A stretch of DNA of 48,374 nucleotides from Treponema sp. (lineage in GTDB: Bacteria > Spirochaetota > Spirochaetia > Treponematales > Breznakiellaceae): NCBI GenBank assembly GCA_009777995.1, contig WRKT01000018.1, positions 1-48,374 on the forward strand. Direction: 5' to 3'. Under the pieces are notes generated by a model. It saw only the letters and a list, made by a program, of their open reading frames with translations, was not told the DNA's origin and did not search any database. Below are positions 1 to 8,667 of this stretch, piece by piece; the first letter of the stretch is position 1; each line of letters starts with the position of its first letter. Made by a program: the position numbers and the translations under genes.

Positions 1-1
1 C

Positions 2-601
2 TATGAAGAGTTGAAACCTCATGAAGACGGAAGGCCCAAGGCTACCAAGTTCATAAGCAATTATAGAACCGTTGAGCATATAGATTTTGAAGCTTTGCGC
101 AATATGTACTACTGCAATGCCTTTGGAGACTATATCGAACTAACGCCCGGGGACTACGATCCTGCTATACGCGGAGATGAGATGCGTATTTTCCTTGATA
201 TAAACCCGACAAAAATGGTTGCGCTTACAAAGTATAATTTCATTGAGTATGGGGAGTTTATAACAGGCCCCGATACCCTGATCGGCGCACCTGTAATTCT
301 TTATACACAGGTAAATTTCTACATTGATGATTTTATGACTCAGTTCTCTGCTAATCCGTTCATGACCTTTAATATTCCCGGCATTCACCCTTCGAGATTA
401 AGAGATGCCATCATTGAAGTAAGGAAAACCCGTAATAAAATAAATAAAGGTATTTCCCTAAACTGTCCTTTTGACAAAATTTCTTATAAGGACTTAAGAA
501 GAGGTTTTATGTTTGCTTCAAGGGAAAAAACTAAGTTTTACCCGCTAATTCCGTTGGAAACTGTCGAAAAAGATTTTTATAAGTTCTGGAAATCAATGTA
601 A
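2..601 (+). CDS. C-terminal part of an unidentified protein (cut by window edge)
   Basis: The reading frame is open to the left edge of the window (frame starting at base 2), so this is the 3' part of a longer gene. About 200 residues are visible. The stretch is soluble-looking, with no membrane segment and no catalytic motif I recognise. It is basic towards the end (KTRNKINKG, FASREKTKFYP) and finishes in FYKFWKSM. A TTG at base 11 could start a shorter protein, but the open upstream codons and the lack of a ribosome site argue for truncation. The stop lies 10 bases before hppA, so the two are probably co-transcribed. I do not recognise the family. Confidence 0.7.
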   Translation, partial: YEELKPHEDGRPKATKFISNYRTVEHIDFEALRNMYYCNAFGDYIELTPGDYDPAIRGDEMRIFLDINPTKMVALTKYNFIEYGEFITGPDTLIGAPVILYTQVNFYIDDFMTQFSANPFMTFNIPGIHPSRLRDAIIEVRKTRNKINKGISLNCPFDKISYKDLRRGFMFASREKTKFYPLIPLETVEKDFYKFWKSM

Positions 602-611
602 GGGAGTTTTT

Positions 612-2744
612 ATGCTGATAGAACAACTTTTCTTTCTTGTGCCGCTCGGAGCCTTGCTTGCCCTATTCTTTGCTTTTTTTCAGGCTAAGAAGATAATGCA
701 ATATTCAGAGGGAAATGAGCTGATGCAGAAAATCTCTGCTGCAATACGTACAGGGGCAAATGCCTTTTTAAGAAGGCAATACCGAAGTGTCGCTGTCTTT
801 TTCGCAATTATGTTCGTAATTCTTGGCATAATGGCGTTCATGGACTTCTTAACCCCCTTCATTCCCTTTGCCTTTATATCCGGAGGTTTCTTTTCGGCCC
901 TTTCCGGCTTTATCGGAATGAAAATTGCCACCTCTGCCAATGCAAGAACTGCTCAAGCTACATCTGAGGGCATGAACCAGGGCCTTAGGGTGGCCTTTTC
1001 CTCAGGGACAGTCATGGGCTTTACCGTTGTGGGCCTTGCACTTGTGGATATTACGGTTTGGTATATGCTCTTAAAATACGTTTTTTATTCTCATCTTAAT
1101 CATAATCCGACCGAGCAGATAAGACTTATCTCCTCGGCAATGCTCACATTCGGCATGGGTGCATCTGCAATGGCCCTTTTTGCCCGTGTCGGCGGAGGCA
1201 TTTTCACAAAGGCTGCCGATGTTGGGGCCGACTTGGTCGGAAAGGTTGAAGCAGGGATCCCCGAAGATGATCCAAGAAACCCTGCTGTTATCGCAGATAA
1301 TGTCGGTGATAATGTCGGCGATGTTGCGGGTATGGGTGCAGATCTTTATGAGTCATATGTTGCGGCAATTGTTGCCACGGTTGCCCTTTCTGTTTCGGCA
1401 GGTTACGAGTTTGGCGGGGTTATGGCACCCATGATGATGGCGGTTTTTGGAATTATCGCTTCACTTATAGGAACCCTTTTTGTACGCTGCGGCGATAAAA
1501 CAGATCAGTTATCGCTCCTTGGTGCTTTAAGAAGGGGTGTATATGTATCTTCGGCTCTAATTGTAATTGGCGCCTTCCCGATAATCTGGTTTACTCTTGA
1601 CTGTGCAAATAATCCCGGCCGAATTGGGATTTATTTTGCAGTACTTTCAGGCCTGCTTGCAGGTGTTGCCATTGGTGCAATCACCGAATATTATACCTCT
1701 GACAGTTTTAACCCGACAAAGACGGTTGCAACGGCAGGGCTTACAGGACCTGCAACCACCATAATCAGCGGAATCTCCCTTGGCATGCTTTCGACCGTTT
1801 TTCCCGTTCTGATTGTAGGTCTTTCTGTACTAATAAGTTTCTTCGCATCGGGAGGTTTAACTAATTTCTCGCAGGGCCTTTACGGGATCAGTATTTCTGC
1901 CGTTGGCATGCTCTGCACCCTCGGTATAACTCTTGCTACAGATGCCTACGGCCCTGTTGCAGATAATGCAGGCGGCATTGCTCAAATGGCCGAGTTATCC
2001 CCTGATGTTCGTAAACGCACAGATGCCCTGGACTCTGTAGGGAATACCACGGCGGCAACAGGGAAGGGCTTTGCAATAGGCTCTGCTGCCCTTACCGCCC
2101 TTGCCCTTGTTGTTGCATTTATCGATAAAATCGAAGACCTAATCCCAAGGTATAACCCTGATTTTCAATTTAACCTTTCGATTACAAATCCGCCCCTGCT
2201 TGTGGGCCTATTTATCGGCGTTATGCTGCCCTTCCTGTTTTCGTCCCTTTCAATGAATGCAGTTGGACGTGCTGCGCAGAGCATAGTAAGAGAGGTTCGC
2301 CGTCAGTTTAAAGAGATCCCGGGCCTTTTAGAAGGAACTGCCGAAGCCGATTACGGCGCCTGTGTCGACCTTTGTACACGCAGTGCTCTTAGAGAGATGA
2401 TAGCTCCTGCTCTGATCGGTATTGCTGCACCCTTATTAGGCGGGCTTCTTCTCGGGGTAAATGGTGTTGCAGGAATACTTGCAGGTGCAACTGCCTCAGG
2501 CTTTATCCTTGCGATAATGATGGCAAATAGCGGCGGTGCTTGGGATAATGCAAAGAAGTTCGTAGAAGCAGGAAACCACGGAGGCAAGGGCTCGGAAGCT
2601 CATAGAGCAACTGTTATCGGTGATACTGTGGGTGATCCTTTTAAGGATACTGCAGGCCCGTCAATTAATATATTGATAAAGCTGGTTTCCAAGGTTGCAA
2701 TTCTCTTTGCAGTAATTATTTTAAGATTTGCTATATTTTCTTAA
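612..2744 (+). CDS. hppA: Membrane-bound ion-translocating pyrophosphatase, K+-dependent type
   Basis: This integral membrane enzyme hydrolyses pyrophosphate and pumps H+ or Na+ across the inner membrane. It has 710 residues, within the family range, with many hydrophobic segments. The PPi/Mg site is intact: DVGADLVGKVE at about 203-213, followed by DNVGDNVGDVAG at about 229-240, and a late repeat (GDTVGDPFKDTAGPS) near the C-terminus. In GNTTAATGKG (about 478-487), Ala481 and Gly484 occupy the positions that mark the K+-dependent subfamily; K+-independent pumps carry Lys at the first. The pumped ion cannot be decided by eye. The start follows a good ribosome site (GGGAG). The last 14 bases overlap the 3' end of the opposite-strand DUF115 gene. 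It probably recovers energy from PPi. Confidence 0.97.
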   Translation: MLIEQLFFLVPLGALLALFFAFFQAKKIMQYSEGNELMQKISAAIRTGANAFLRRQYRSVAVFFAIMFVILGIMAFMDFLTPFIPFAFISGGFFSALSGFIGMKIATSANARTAQATSEGMNQGLRVAFSSGTVMGFTVVGLALVDITVWYMLLKYVFYSHLNHNPTEQIRLISSAMLTFGMGASAMALFARVGGGIFTKAADVGADLVGKVEAGIPEDDPRNPAVIADNVGDNVGDVAGMGADLYESYVAAIVATVALSVSAGYEFGGVMAPMMMAVFGIIASLIGTLFVRCGDKTDQLSLLGALRRGVYVSSALIVIGAFPIIWFTLDCANNPGRIGIYFAVLSGLLAGVAIGAITEYYTSDSFNPTKTVATAGLTGPATTIISGISLGMLSTVFPVLIVGLSVLISFFASGGLTNFSQGLYGISISAVGMLCTLGITLATDAYGPVADNAGGIAQMAELSPDVRKRTDALDSVGNTTAATGKGFAIGSAALTALALVVAFIDKIEDLIPRYNPDFQFNLSITNPPLLVGLFIGVMLPFLFSSLSMNAVGRAAQSIVREVRRQFKEIPGLLEGTAEADYGACVDLCTRSALREMIAPALIGIAAPLLGGLLLGVNGVAGILAGATASGFILAIMMANSGGAWDNAKKFVEAGNHGGKGSEAHRATVIGDTVGDPFKDTAGPSINILIKLVSKVAILFAVIILRFAIFS

Positions 2745-4242
2745 GACAGTGCCTTACTGTATTAATCAGCAGCTCTCGAGAATTCAATTCGGGATGCTGC
2801 TTTTTAATAAAAGCAGCAAGGGGTAGTATTGTCGATAGGATTAAGTTATTCGCATTGAGATCATGTTCTATTTTCTTTAATGCCTCTATGTAATTCTCCA
2901 TAAATTGTTTGATATCAAAATCCCTCTGTGCTCGCCGTGAGCTCTGTGTGATCCTATTGTAAGAGTTTTCTCTCACATTAATCCTCGCTCCTTCTCCTGC
3001 TGCCGGAATAAGCTTTGCCTGAAAAATTGCGCTTTTTTCTTCAAGTTTTTCTCTATAAAATTTCATTGAAGCAGTTTCGTAATACCAATTCCCTGCATCA
3101 TTATACTTTTTTTCCAAAGGCGTTCTATAAAGAAAAGCAGAACATTGAGCTTCAATCGGTGAGAATCTATTTTGACGAGATTCAAAATAAGGATAAACAT
3201 AAGTTCCCTTTGCATAAGTAACTCCATGGGGATAAGAAAAATCAGCTCCATAAACTACAATCTCTTCTGCCCCAAGATACTCTGCTAGTGAAATCCCTGC
3301 AAATGTTACATTTCCTCCCGAAGTATCAAGTTCAAAAATATTTTTGTCCAAAGAAGAAATATAGCGGGTAAGAGGATGACCACCCGAAAAGAAATATATA
3401 TTTTCTGAAAGTGTTGATAATAGAGGAGGGCTTAAGAGGTCAATAAAAAGAAGACTAGATTTGGGAATGCCTGCCATAAAATGATGAGAGCTTACCTGCT
3501 GGCAGTCTATCGATATAATAGCATCGGGTATTATTTCTTCGGATAATAGTCTTGGAAGGCTTGTGTCTGTTGCAATAAGAAAAAAATCATTAACTCTTTT
3601 TTTTACTTCTTTTATCTGAAAATTGAGCGATGGACCGGCTGCAATAACAGCGGCCTTCTGAATAACAGGAAGATTTTGCATTGTCCTGTATGAAAATTTT
3701 AAATTATTTATTATATTACTGAACCATTTTTTCCCGAAATGTGCCTGCACTGAATAATCAGTTTTAACTCTCTCAATCGCTTCTTCTACTGCACTTATTG
3801 CATTAATAAAGTCATCAGGGTTTTGCGCTACCCTTGGACGCAGTGGGAGTACCCTAATGCCTGAATGAAGTACCGGTTTATAAAGGTTAATAATTTTTTC
3901 TGTTATTTCATTTCTGCCTAAATCAACTAATAAAAGACAACGCTTATCAGAAATAATTTTTGAATAATCTTTTAAGGTAAGCAGCTTTGATATTGCATCA
4001 TTATCATATTCAATTATAATTACAATACAAGTACCTTCACGCTTCAAGGCTTCCTCAATAAAAAACCCGCCGCCAAGCCCTAAGAAGATTAGAAAACCTT
4101 CGTTTTCTACAGTATCAATTAACCTCTTTGCCTCCTTTCTCGGGTCAATTAAGGAATGCAGTGCATGGGTTCTTCCTGTATCATCTCTATATACAGGTAC
4201 TTCCTCTCCTGTTCCGGATTCATGAATTTCGTATTTTACCAC
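2731..4242 (-). CDS. DUF115 / motility-associated factor (Maf-like) protein, copy 1
   Basis: A 503-residue protein of the DUF115/MptE-like family, annotated in spirochaetes as 'motility associated factor glycosyltransferase'. Homologues near flagellin genes elsewhere are thought to transfer nonulosonic sugars to flagellin. The diagnostic core is visible: KWFSNIINNL, then AAVIAAGPSLN (about 195-206) and the IATDTSLP and PDAIISIDCQ motifs of a nucleotide-sugar-binding Rossmann-like fold. The start is GTG, 13 bases after the stop of the upstream paralogue, with only a weak AGGG ribosome site. An oddity sits near the C-terminus: the codons for ITQSSRRAQR are formed by a 27-base CTCTGTG-type repeat (2924-2950) that recurs at 27101-27195. 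Function in flagellar glycosylation is inference; no flagellin gene is in the window. Confidence 0.8.
   Translation of the reverse strand: MVKYEIHESGTGEEVPVYRDDTGRTHALHSLIDPRKEAKRLIDTVENEGFLIFLGLGGGFFIEEALKREGTCIVIIIEYDNDAISKLLTLKDYSKIISDKRCLLLVDLGRNEITEKIINLYKPVLHSGIRVLPLRPRVAQNPDDFINAISAVEEAIERVKTDYSVQAHFGKKWFSNIINNLKFSYRTMQNLPVIQKAAVIAAGPSLNFQIKEVKKRVNDFFLIATDTSLPRLLSEEIIPDAIISIDCQQVSSHHFMAGIPKSSLLFIDLLSPPLLSTLSENIYFFSGGHPLTRYISSLDKNIFELDTSGGNVTFAGISLAEYLGAEEIVVYGADFSYPHGVTYAKGTYVYPYFESRQNRFSPIEAQCSAFLYRTPLEKKYNDAGNWYYETASMKFYREKLEEKSAIFQAKLIPAAGEGARINVRENSYNRITQSSRRAQRDFDIKQFMENYIEALKKIEHDLNANNLILSTILPLAAFIKKQHPELNSRELLINTVRHCLKKI
2924..2950 (+). repeat. Three-unit CTCTGTG-type repeat inside a Maf-like gene
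   Basis: The plus strand shows three consecutive 9-base units: CTCTGTGCT, CGCCGTGAG, CTCTGTGTG. They match the units at 27154-27189 with few changes. Nine codons of the minus-strand gene are formed by the block, and it is read in the same frame as at the other locus (SSRRAQR here, SSQRAQRE there). It lies near the end of the protein, where an insertion could be tolerated. Confidence 0.6.
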
Positions 4243-4255
4243 TTTATAAACCCTT

Positions 4256-5656
4256 TTATATGCGTTTTAATGCTCCTAATAAATCGTCAACCGATCTATT
4301 ATTATTATCGGGTAAAACTAAAGGGAAAAGTTCATTCGATAGTATTTCACCGGTTTTAGGATTAGAAAGAGCTTTTTCCAGTATAGCGATCGCTATATAA
4401 CTCGGCTTAGAATCATGTTTTATTTTAATGGTATTAAACCTGACAGTTTTCTCCATGCTTAAATTCTTCCCCGGTTTTTTATTCCCAGCCCTATATGAAT
4501 CAAAAATGGGATTATTATCGCCAAGTGAATAAAGACGTTTCGGATAATTTTCAACCTGCTTTTTAAACCATGCCGTATAAATACCATAACTTCCTCCCGA
4601 ATGTAAAAGGGTAGAGCGTTTATACTTTTGTGAATAAAATGGATTTAACCTCCTTTCTTCCTTTTCAAGAAGCAGGTCAAAACTATAAGGCCTTGAATGG
4701 GAAAGCAAGTCCCTGTTAACTAAATCCATTCCGCAAATATAAACTTCCCCTTCTGTTAAAGTAAAGGCAAGGTCAAGAGCAGTTGCAGTGACTGTCCCCC
4801 TCTGAGGAAGGGTGATAAAAGGAATCTTAAGCTCCTTTAAAATAATACTCTGCCAAAGGCTTCCGTCTGAAATTGGAAGTAAGGGAAGCGTTATACATTC
4901 TGAAGGAAGGCTTGCTGTCATTGAAATAGCCAATGGCATATTTAATTCAGGGCGAAATGCCTCGTATAAATGAAGAAGGGCCCAGGGAGTTCCGTCAGTT
5001 GCAATGATCATATCAGGGGTAAGGCCTGCCTCTCTTAGAGCCATTACAGCAGATGATGCTGATAATATATAGTATTCTTCCCTAGGAGCGGCTTTCATGA
5101 TTATATTCTGATCTTCAAGACTCGGGCCTGCACCTGCTATATAAATTGGAATGGAGAGGCTTTTAGGCATTAATACGGTTCTAATTAAGTTTAGGTTTCT
5201 AAAGAAGTTCCTTACCCATCTTAAACCAAAGGTTTTTATCGTTCTTGTATTCGCATCTGCTCTTTTTATGAAATCCACGGACTCTTCCATAAGAGAAAGA
5301 TACTTCCTTCCATAGATATTTAATGCGGGTCTCCATTCAATTATCTGTATTCTGCTCGCTTCACAATCAGGGATTTCTTTTTCAAGGAAATCCTTTAAAG
5401 GGACTCCGGTTCCCGGTGCCCACCTTGAGTCGGGGTTGATTATGCCCTGCGGGGTATTTTGAGGGAGTTCCTCTGCATGAAGAGCAATTATTTTTGCACC
5501 GGGGACCTTTTTTTTTATCGGAGCAGTTAAATAGCAGAAACCGGGTTCAATAAGAATGAAGTAAAGGGTATTGTTATTAAGATCAAATGAGTCAATGTAT
5601 CTGTCCGCTTCAGCCTGTGGATTATAGCGGGAATGAAGCTGCAGGTTCTTACACAA
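4256..5656 (-). CDS. DUF115 / motility-associated factor (Maf-like) protein, copy 2
   Basis: A second DUF115/Maf-like protein, 466 residues from the chosen start. It shares the layout of its downstream neighbour: a short N-terminal part with HSRYNP, a central LRWVRNFFRNL, then IYIAGAGPSLED and MIIATDGTP. The two copies are clearly divergent paralogues in tandem. The frame is open to a TTG at 5719, which would overlap the upstream acidic-protein gene by 71 bases. I prefer the TTG at 5656, which overlaps the upstream stop by 8 bases, has a weak AAAGAG upstream, and still precedes the conserved HSRYNP. All available starts here are TTG. Likely translationally coupled to the acidic protein. Substrate and acceptor are unknown. 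Confidence 0.75.
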   Translation of the reverse strand: MCKNLQLHSRYNPQAEADRYIDSFDLNNNTLYFILIEPGFCYLTAPIKKKVPGAKIIALHAEELPQNTPQGIINPDSRWAPGTGVPLKDFLEKEIPDCEASRIQIIEWRPALNIYGRKYLSLMEESVDFIKRADANTRTIKTFGLRWVRNFFRNLNLIRTVLMPKSLSIPIYIAGAGPSLEDQNIIMKAAPREEYYILSASSAVMALREAGLTPDMIIATDGTPWALLHLYEAFRPELNMPLAISMTASLPSECITLPLLPISDGSLWQSIILKELKIPFITLPQRGTVTATALDLAFTLTEGEVYICGMDLVNRDLLSHSRPYSFDLLLEKEERRLNPFYSQKYKRSTLLHSGGSYGIYTAWFKKQVENYPKRLYSLGDNNPIFDSYRAGNKKPGKNLSMEKTVRFNTIKIKHDSKPSYIAIAILEKALSNPKTGEILSNELFPLVLPDNNNRSVDDLLGALKRI

Positions 5657-7607
5657 GTCCCAACTCTTTAAAGAGTTTCTTATAGGTATCGTAATGCTCT
5701 GAACGGGCAAATTCTTCAATTTTATCGTCAGGCAGAGCTTCCAATAGTTGATCCATATAAGAAAGCACTGTTTTCAATTCCTCTTTCATTACTGACGGAA
5801 TCGGCCCTGATGAATCACCGGAATCACTTATGGAAGAAACCTCTTCAGCCTCGTCAAGGTCTTCAAGCGCCTCATCTGCTTCAAGGAAATCAAGGTCTTC
5901 CTCAGGGAGAAGCTCTTCTTCACTTTCGCTGATTAGTGCCTCGGGCATTGGTGAAAGGAAATCACTCATGTTCATCTCTTCAGACGGAGTTTCTTCCTCG
6001 AGTATTTCGGTTTCAAGTTCCTCAGATGCAAGTTCTTCAATTCCAATATCTTCAGTTTCAAGTTCATCGAGCACTTCAAGCTCGTCAGCATTATCAGCAA
6101 GCCCATCATCTAAAGACAGTGTATCATCTTCAAGGGAGAATTCTTCAATGTCTTCTGTATTTAAAGAATCTCTATCCAAAAGGCTTTCTGCAGGTTCTTC
6201 TTCATCAAGGGATAGTTCTTCAAGAGATATATCTTCGAGTATGGGCTCTTCCTCTTCAAGCGCCAAATCTTCGAGGACGGGCTCTTCTTCGAGAGCAACG
6301 TCTTCAAGGATAGGCTCTTCTTCAAGAGATAATTCCTCAAGGCCGGGTTCTTCTTCGAGGGCTAAGTCTTCAAGGCCGGGCTCTTCTTCAAGTGCTAATT
6401 CTTCAAGGACGGGCTCTTCTTCGAGCATTAAGTCTTCGAGTGCAGGTTCCTCTTCTTCAAGCGCTAAGTCTTCAAGAATAGGCTCCTCTTCAAGAGATAA
6501 TTCCTCAAGGCCGGGTTCTTCTTCAGGGAGCGCAAAATCTTCAAGAAGAGGCTCTTCCTGAGCATCTTCAAAGGATATATCAGTAAGATTTACTTCTTCT
6601 TCTTCAAGCGAGAATTCCTCAAGGGAGGGTTCTTCTTCAAGAGAGAAGTCTCCAAGTTCGGATAATTCACCACTTAGCTCATCAATCGGCTCATCACTAA
6701 TTTCAGTAGAGTCTTCGGAGTCTAAATTAAAATCGTCCATATTTAGAGAAAGATCATCTGCAGAAGGCTCTTCAAGGGGATTATCAAGAATATCCGAAGC
6801 AAGATCAGGTTCATCAATTACTGCATCGGAAAAGTCAATAGAATCATCTGAAAGTTCTGCAGGATCAGTTGAAAGATAGTCTGTATCATCAGGACTAAAA
6901 TCTATTGGAGTTTCCTCCTCGGTGAAATCGGCAGTAATAAGTATATTATTTAACTCATCTCCGGTTAGGGCAATCTTCTCATCATCTTCTTCAATATAGG
7001 CATCTGAGCTCCTTGAGCCTGAAAAATCCCTCTTTAAAGTTGTAAGCTCCTGTCTTATGGATGCAAGTTCATCTGCAATTCTCATGAGCAGGCGGGTGGA
7101 GAGGTCTCCGCCTCCCGGCTCGATTGGAAGTTCTTCCTCTATTTCATCATCAGGACCCGATGTGAAAATTATGTCCTGTTCGTCGGGCAGTTCAAAGTCA
7201 AGGTCTGCATCGTCATCACCATCCGGCGAGTCGGACAAAGCCCTTGACGGAGGAACAGATACACCGATAAATTCTTCAAGAGATACATAGGAGTATTCAC
7301 CGTCTTCTTCCGAATCATCACCGCCTGCATCGGGGGTGTCTGTGTCCAAATCGGGCAGTTCAAAATCATCATCAAATAAATCATCCGCATTATTTGCAGA
7401 AAACTCATCATTTAAATCGTCCATATCAGGGAGATCACCAAAATCAGGGAACTCGATGTCATCGGTTTCGGTCTCTTTTATGTCCCCTATGGAAGTAGAC
7501 ATATCTTGAGGTTCGCTTTTCACCCAGACACCGTATTCATCCAGTTCACTTGAGGATCCTATGGTCCCTCTATCAGAATATATTGATGGTTTTTTCTCTT
7601 TTCCCAT
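5649..7607 (-). CDS. Highly acidic Glu/Leu repeat protein of unknown function
   Basis: A 652-residue cytoplasmic-looking protein with extreme Glu/Asp content and no signal peptide or membrane segment. The N-terminus carries a short, probably conserved basic/aromatic stretch (DEYGVWVKSEPQD, about 25-37). The middle is acidic and low-complexity, including about a dozen copies of an 11-residue unit of the form EEEPxLExLxL. The last 50 residues look folded (LSYMDQLLEALPDDKIEEFA ending in KKLFKELGLV) and may be the functional or docking domain. A good ribosome site (GGGAG) precedes the ATG. It heads an operon with the two Maf-like genes, suggesting a shared role. I recall similar treponemal hypothetical proteins with this C-terminus but no assigned function. 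Scaffold or cation-binding roles are speculation. Confidence 0.85.
   Translation of the reverse strand: MGKEKKPSIYSDRGTIGSSSELDEYGVWVKSEPQDMSTSIGDIKETETDDIEFPDFGDLPDMDDLNDEFSANNADDLFDDDFELPDLDTDTPDAGGDDSEEDGEYSYVSLEEFIGVSVPPSRALSDSPDGDDDADLDFELPDEQDIIFTSGPDDEIEEELPIEPGGGDLSTRLLMRIADELASIRQELTTLKRDFSGSRSSDAYIEEDDEKIALTGDELNNILITADFTEEETPIDFSPDDTDYLSTDPAELSDDSIDFSDAVIDEPDLASDILDNPLEEPSADDLSLNMDDFNLDSEDSTEISDEPIDELSGELSELGDFSLEEEPSLEEFSLEEEEVNLTDISFEDAQEEPLLEDFALPEEEPGLEELSLEEEPILEDLALEEEEPALEDLMLEEEPVLEELALEEEPGLEDLALEEEPGLEELSLEEEPILEDVALEEEPVLEDLALEEEEPILEDISLEELSLDEEEPAESLLDRDSLNTEDIEEFSLEDDTLSLDDGLADNADELEVLDELETEDIGIEELASEELETEILEEETPSEEMNMSDFLSPMPEALISESEEELLPEEDLDFLEADEALEDLDEAEEVSSISDSGDSSGPIPSVMKEELKTVLSYMDQLLEALPDDKIEEFARSEHYDTYKKLFKELGLV
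6195..6650 (-). repeat. In-gene tandem repeat, 33-bp unit (11-residue EEEPxLExLxL)
   Basis: About twelve imperfect copies of a 33-36 bp unit, read on the minus strand as EEEPGLEDLAL, EEEPILEDLAL, EEEPVLEELAL and similar, some with one extra Glu. Copies differ mainly at one hydrophobic position and by silent changes, which suggests expansion by slippage or recombination while keeping frame. Leucines recur with a spacing compatible with an extended or amphipathic acidic rod. Unit number probably varies between strains. Confidence 0.85.
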
Positions 7608-7665
7608 GAACCGCTCCCGCTAATGACACATTGCCGTCAAAAAAATAAATTTTGAGTACACCACA

Positions 7666-7671
7666 ATTATA
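7666..7671 (-). promoter_or_regulatory. Probable -10 element of the acidic protein/Maf operon
   Basis: On the minus strand a perfect TATAAT lies about 60 bases upstream of the acidic-protein ATG. A weak -35 (TTTATT) sits 18 bases further upstream. It is back-to-back with a TATAAT on the plus strand at 7703-7708, so the 167-bp gap 7608-7774 is a divergent promoter region. The assignment is by eye. Confidence 0.4.
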
Positions 7672-7702
7672 TTATCGGTGATTTACGGCAATAAAACAAC
7701 AA

Positions 7703-7708
7703 TATAAT
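7703..7708 (+). promoter_or_regulatory. Probable -10 element upstream of the FtsB/DivIC-like gene
   Basis: A perfect TATAAT on the plus strand, about 65 bases before the ATG at 7775. The best -35 (TTTACG, 7682-7687) has a short 15-base spacer, so this is tentative. Downstream, 7708-7774 contains a small dyad (ACCCA...TGGGT) and further TATAAT-like sequence right up to the start codon. No ribosome site is visible. Confidence 0.35.
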
Positions 7709-7774
7709 AGTAACCCATACACATTACTTGGGTCAAGTTAAGAAAATCACATAATGGGCCGTTAATATAATATA

Positions 7775-8209
7775 ATGAAAATCGCGAAGTACTTCTTTGC
7801 CCTTTGGGCAGGAGTTTTAATATATACCCTGCTTTCAGGGGTTTGGGGAGCTAACGGATATTCTGCTCGCAGGCAGCTCGAAAGAGAACAGCAGAGACAG
7901 GAAGAAAATATTGAGTATCTAAGACAGAGAAACAGGGAGCTTGAAGATGCAATGAACTCCCTTCTATACGATAGGGATGCCCTCGCCCTGCATGCCCGAG
8001 AACAGGGTTATGCCTCCCGCGATGAGCGTTTCATGAGGATAGTAGGTCTTGGCGTAAATCAAAGGAACCTCCTTTCCTACGGAGAACTTGTCATCGCTTC
8101 CGATCCCCATTTTATTGCAAATAAAACAATAAGAATAATTTCCCTTTGCTCAGGTTTTAGTATTTTGATAGGCTTGCTTATTTTTGATATCCTAAAGCGC
8201 AGAATCTAG
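7775..8209 (+). CDS. Septum formation initiator (FtsB/DivIC-like)
   Basis: A 144-residue protein with an N-terminal membrane segment (about 5-24), then a charged coiled coil (about 28-62, rich in Q, E, R and N) and the YASRDERFMRI stretch typical of FtsB/DivIC. Members bridge FtsL and FtsQ/DivIB in the divisome at midcell. Unusually for this single-pass family, a second hydrophobic segment (about 113-136) lies at the C-terminus, ending in ILKRRI, so the coiled coil may form a loop between two membrane helices. No ribosome site is seen before the ATG, which is embedded in TATAATATAATG. The stop overlaps the convergent smpB gene by four bases. Confidence 0.75.
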   Translation: MKIAKYFFALWAGVLIYTLLSGVWGANGYSARRQLEREQQRQEENIEYLRQRNRELEDAMNSLLYDRDALALHAREQGYASRDERFMRIVGLGVNQRNLLSYGELVIASDPHFIANKTIRIISLCSGFSILIGLLIFDILKRRI

Positions 8210-8667
8210 CCCGAAGAATGCCTGAATTCCCTTTCCACATCCCGTTTTAGGTCCCTATCTCTAATATCTGCCCTCTTATCATACTGTTTTTTACCCTTGC
8301 ATAGACCAATTTCCACCTTAACCCTTCCGTTTTTAAAGTAAAATGATAGGGGAATTAGGGTATATCCCTTTTCTTCAGTTTTTCGAGTAATTTTCTTTAT
8401 TTCAAAGCGGTTTAATAGGAGTTTTTTCCTCCTGTTTGGGTCATGATTAAAAATTGATGAGAAAGGGTTTTCTGCAATATTAAGAGAATTTAACCAAACT
8501 TCCCCTGAAATCACCTCTGCCCAGGCATCAGGAAAGGAAATTTTGCCATCCCTGAAGGATTTAACCTCGGTTCCGTGAAGTACAAGGCCGCATTCATATT
8601 TTTCGTCTATGGAATAGTTAAATCGTGCCCTGCGATTTACAGCAATTATCTTTATCCCGTCGCTCAT
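8206..8667 (-). CDS. smpB: SsrA-binding protein SmpB
   Basis: This small cytoplasmic protein binds tmRNA and delivers it to stalled ribosomes for trans-translation. Its length of 153 residues is normal. Family hallmarks are present: NRRARFNYSI at the start, GLVLHGTEVKSFRDGKISFPDAW, the HDPNRRKKLLL patch, LIPLSFYF and the basic tail GKKQYDKR. The ATG overlaps the stop of the PEGA-SUMF1 gene (ATGA), implying translational coupling. Its 3' end overlaps the convergent FtsB-like gene by four bases. No tmRNA gene was recognised in this window. Confidence 0.97.
   Translation of the reverse strand: MSDGIKIIAVNRRARFNYSIDEKYECGLVLHGTEVKSFRDGKISFPDAWAEVISGEVWLNSLNIAENPFSSIFNHDPNRRKKLLLNRFEIKKITRKTEEKGYTLIPLSFYFKNGRVKVEIGLCKGKKQYDKRADIRDRDLKRDVEREFRHSSG

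Noticed and set aside
5830..6561. Long Ser-rich plus-strand frame opposite the acidic protein
   Set aside because: It is the mirror of the Glu-codon repeats (GAA/GAG read backwards as Ser codons), has no ribosome site and no family resemblance.
6195..6650. CRISPR-like array
   Set aside because: The repeats are contiguous 33-36 bp coding units with no unique spacers, in frame within a large gene, and no cas genes are nearby.
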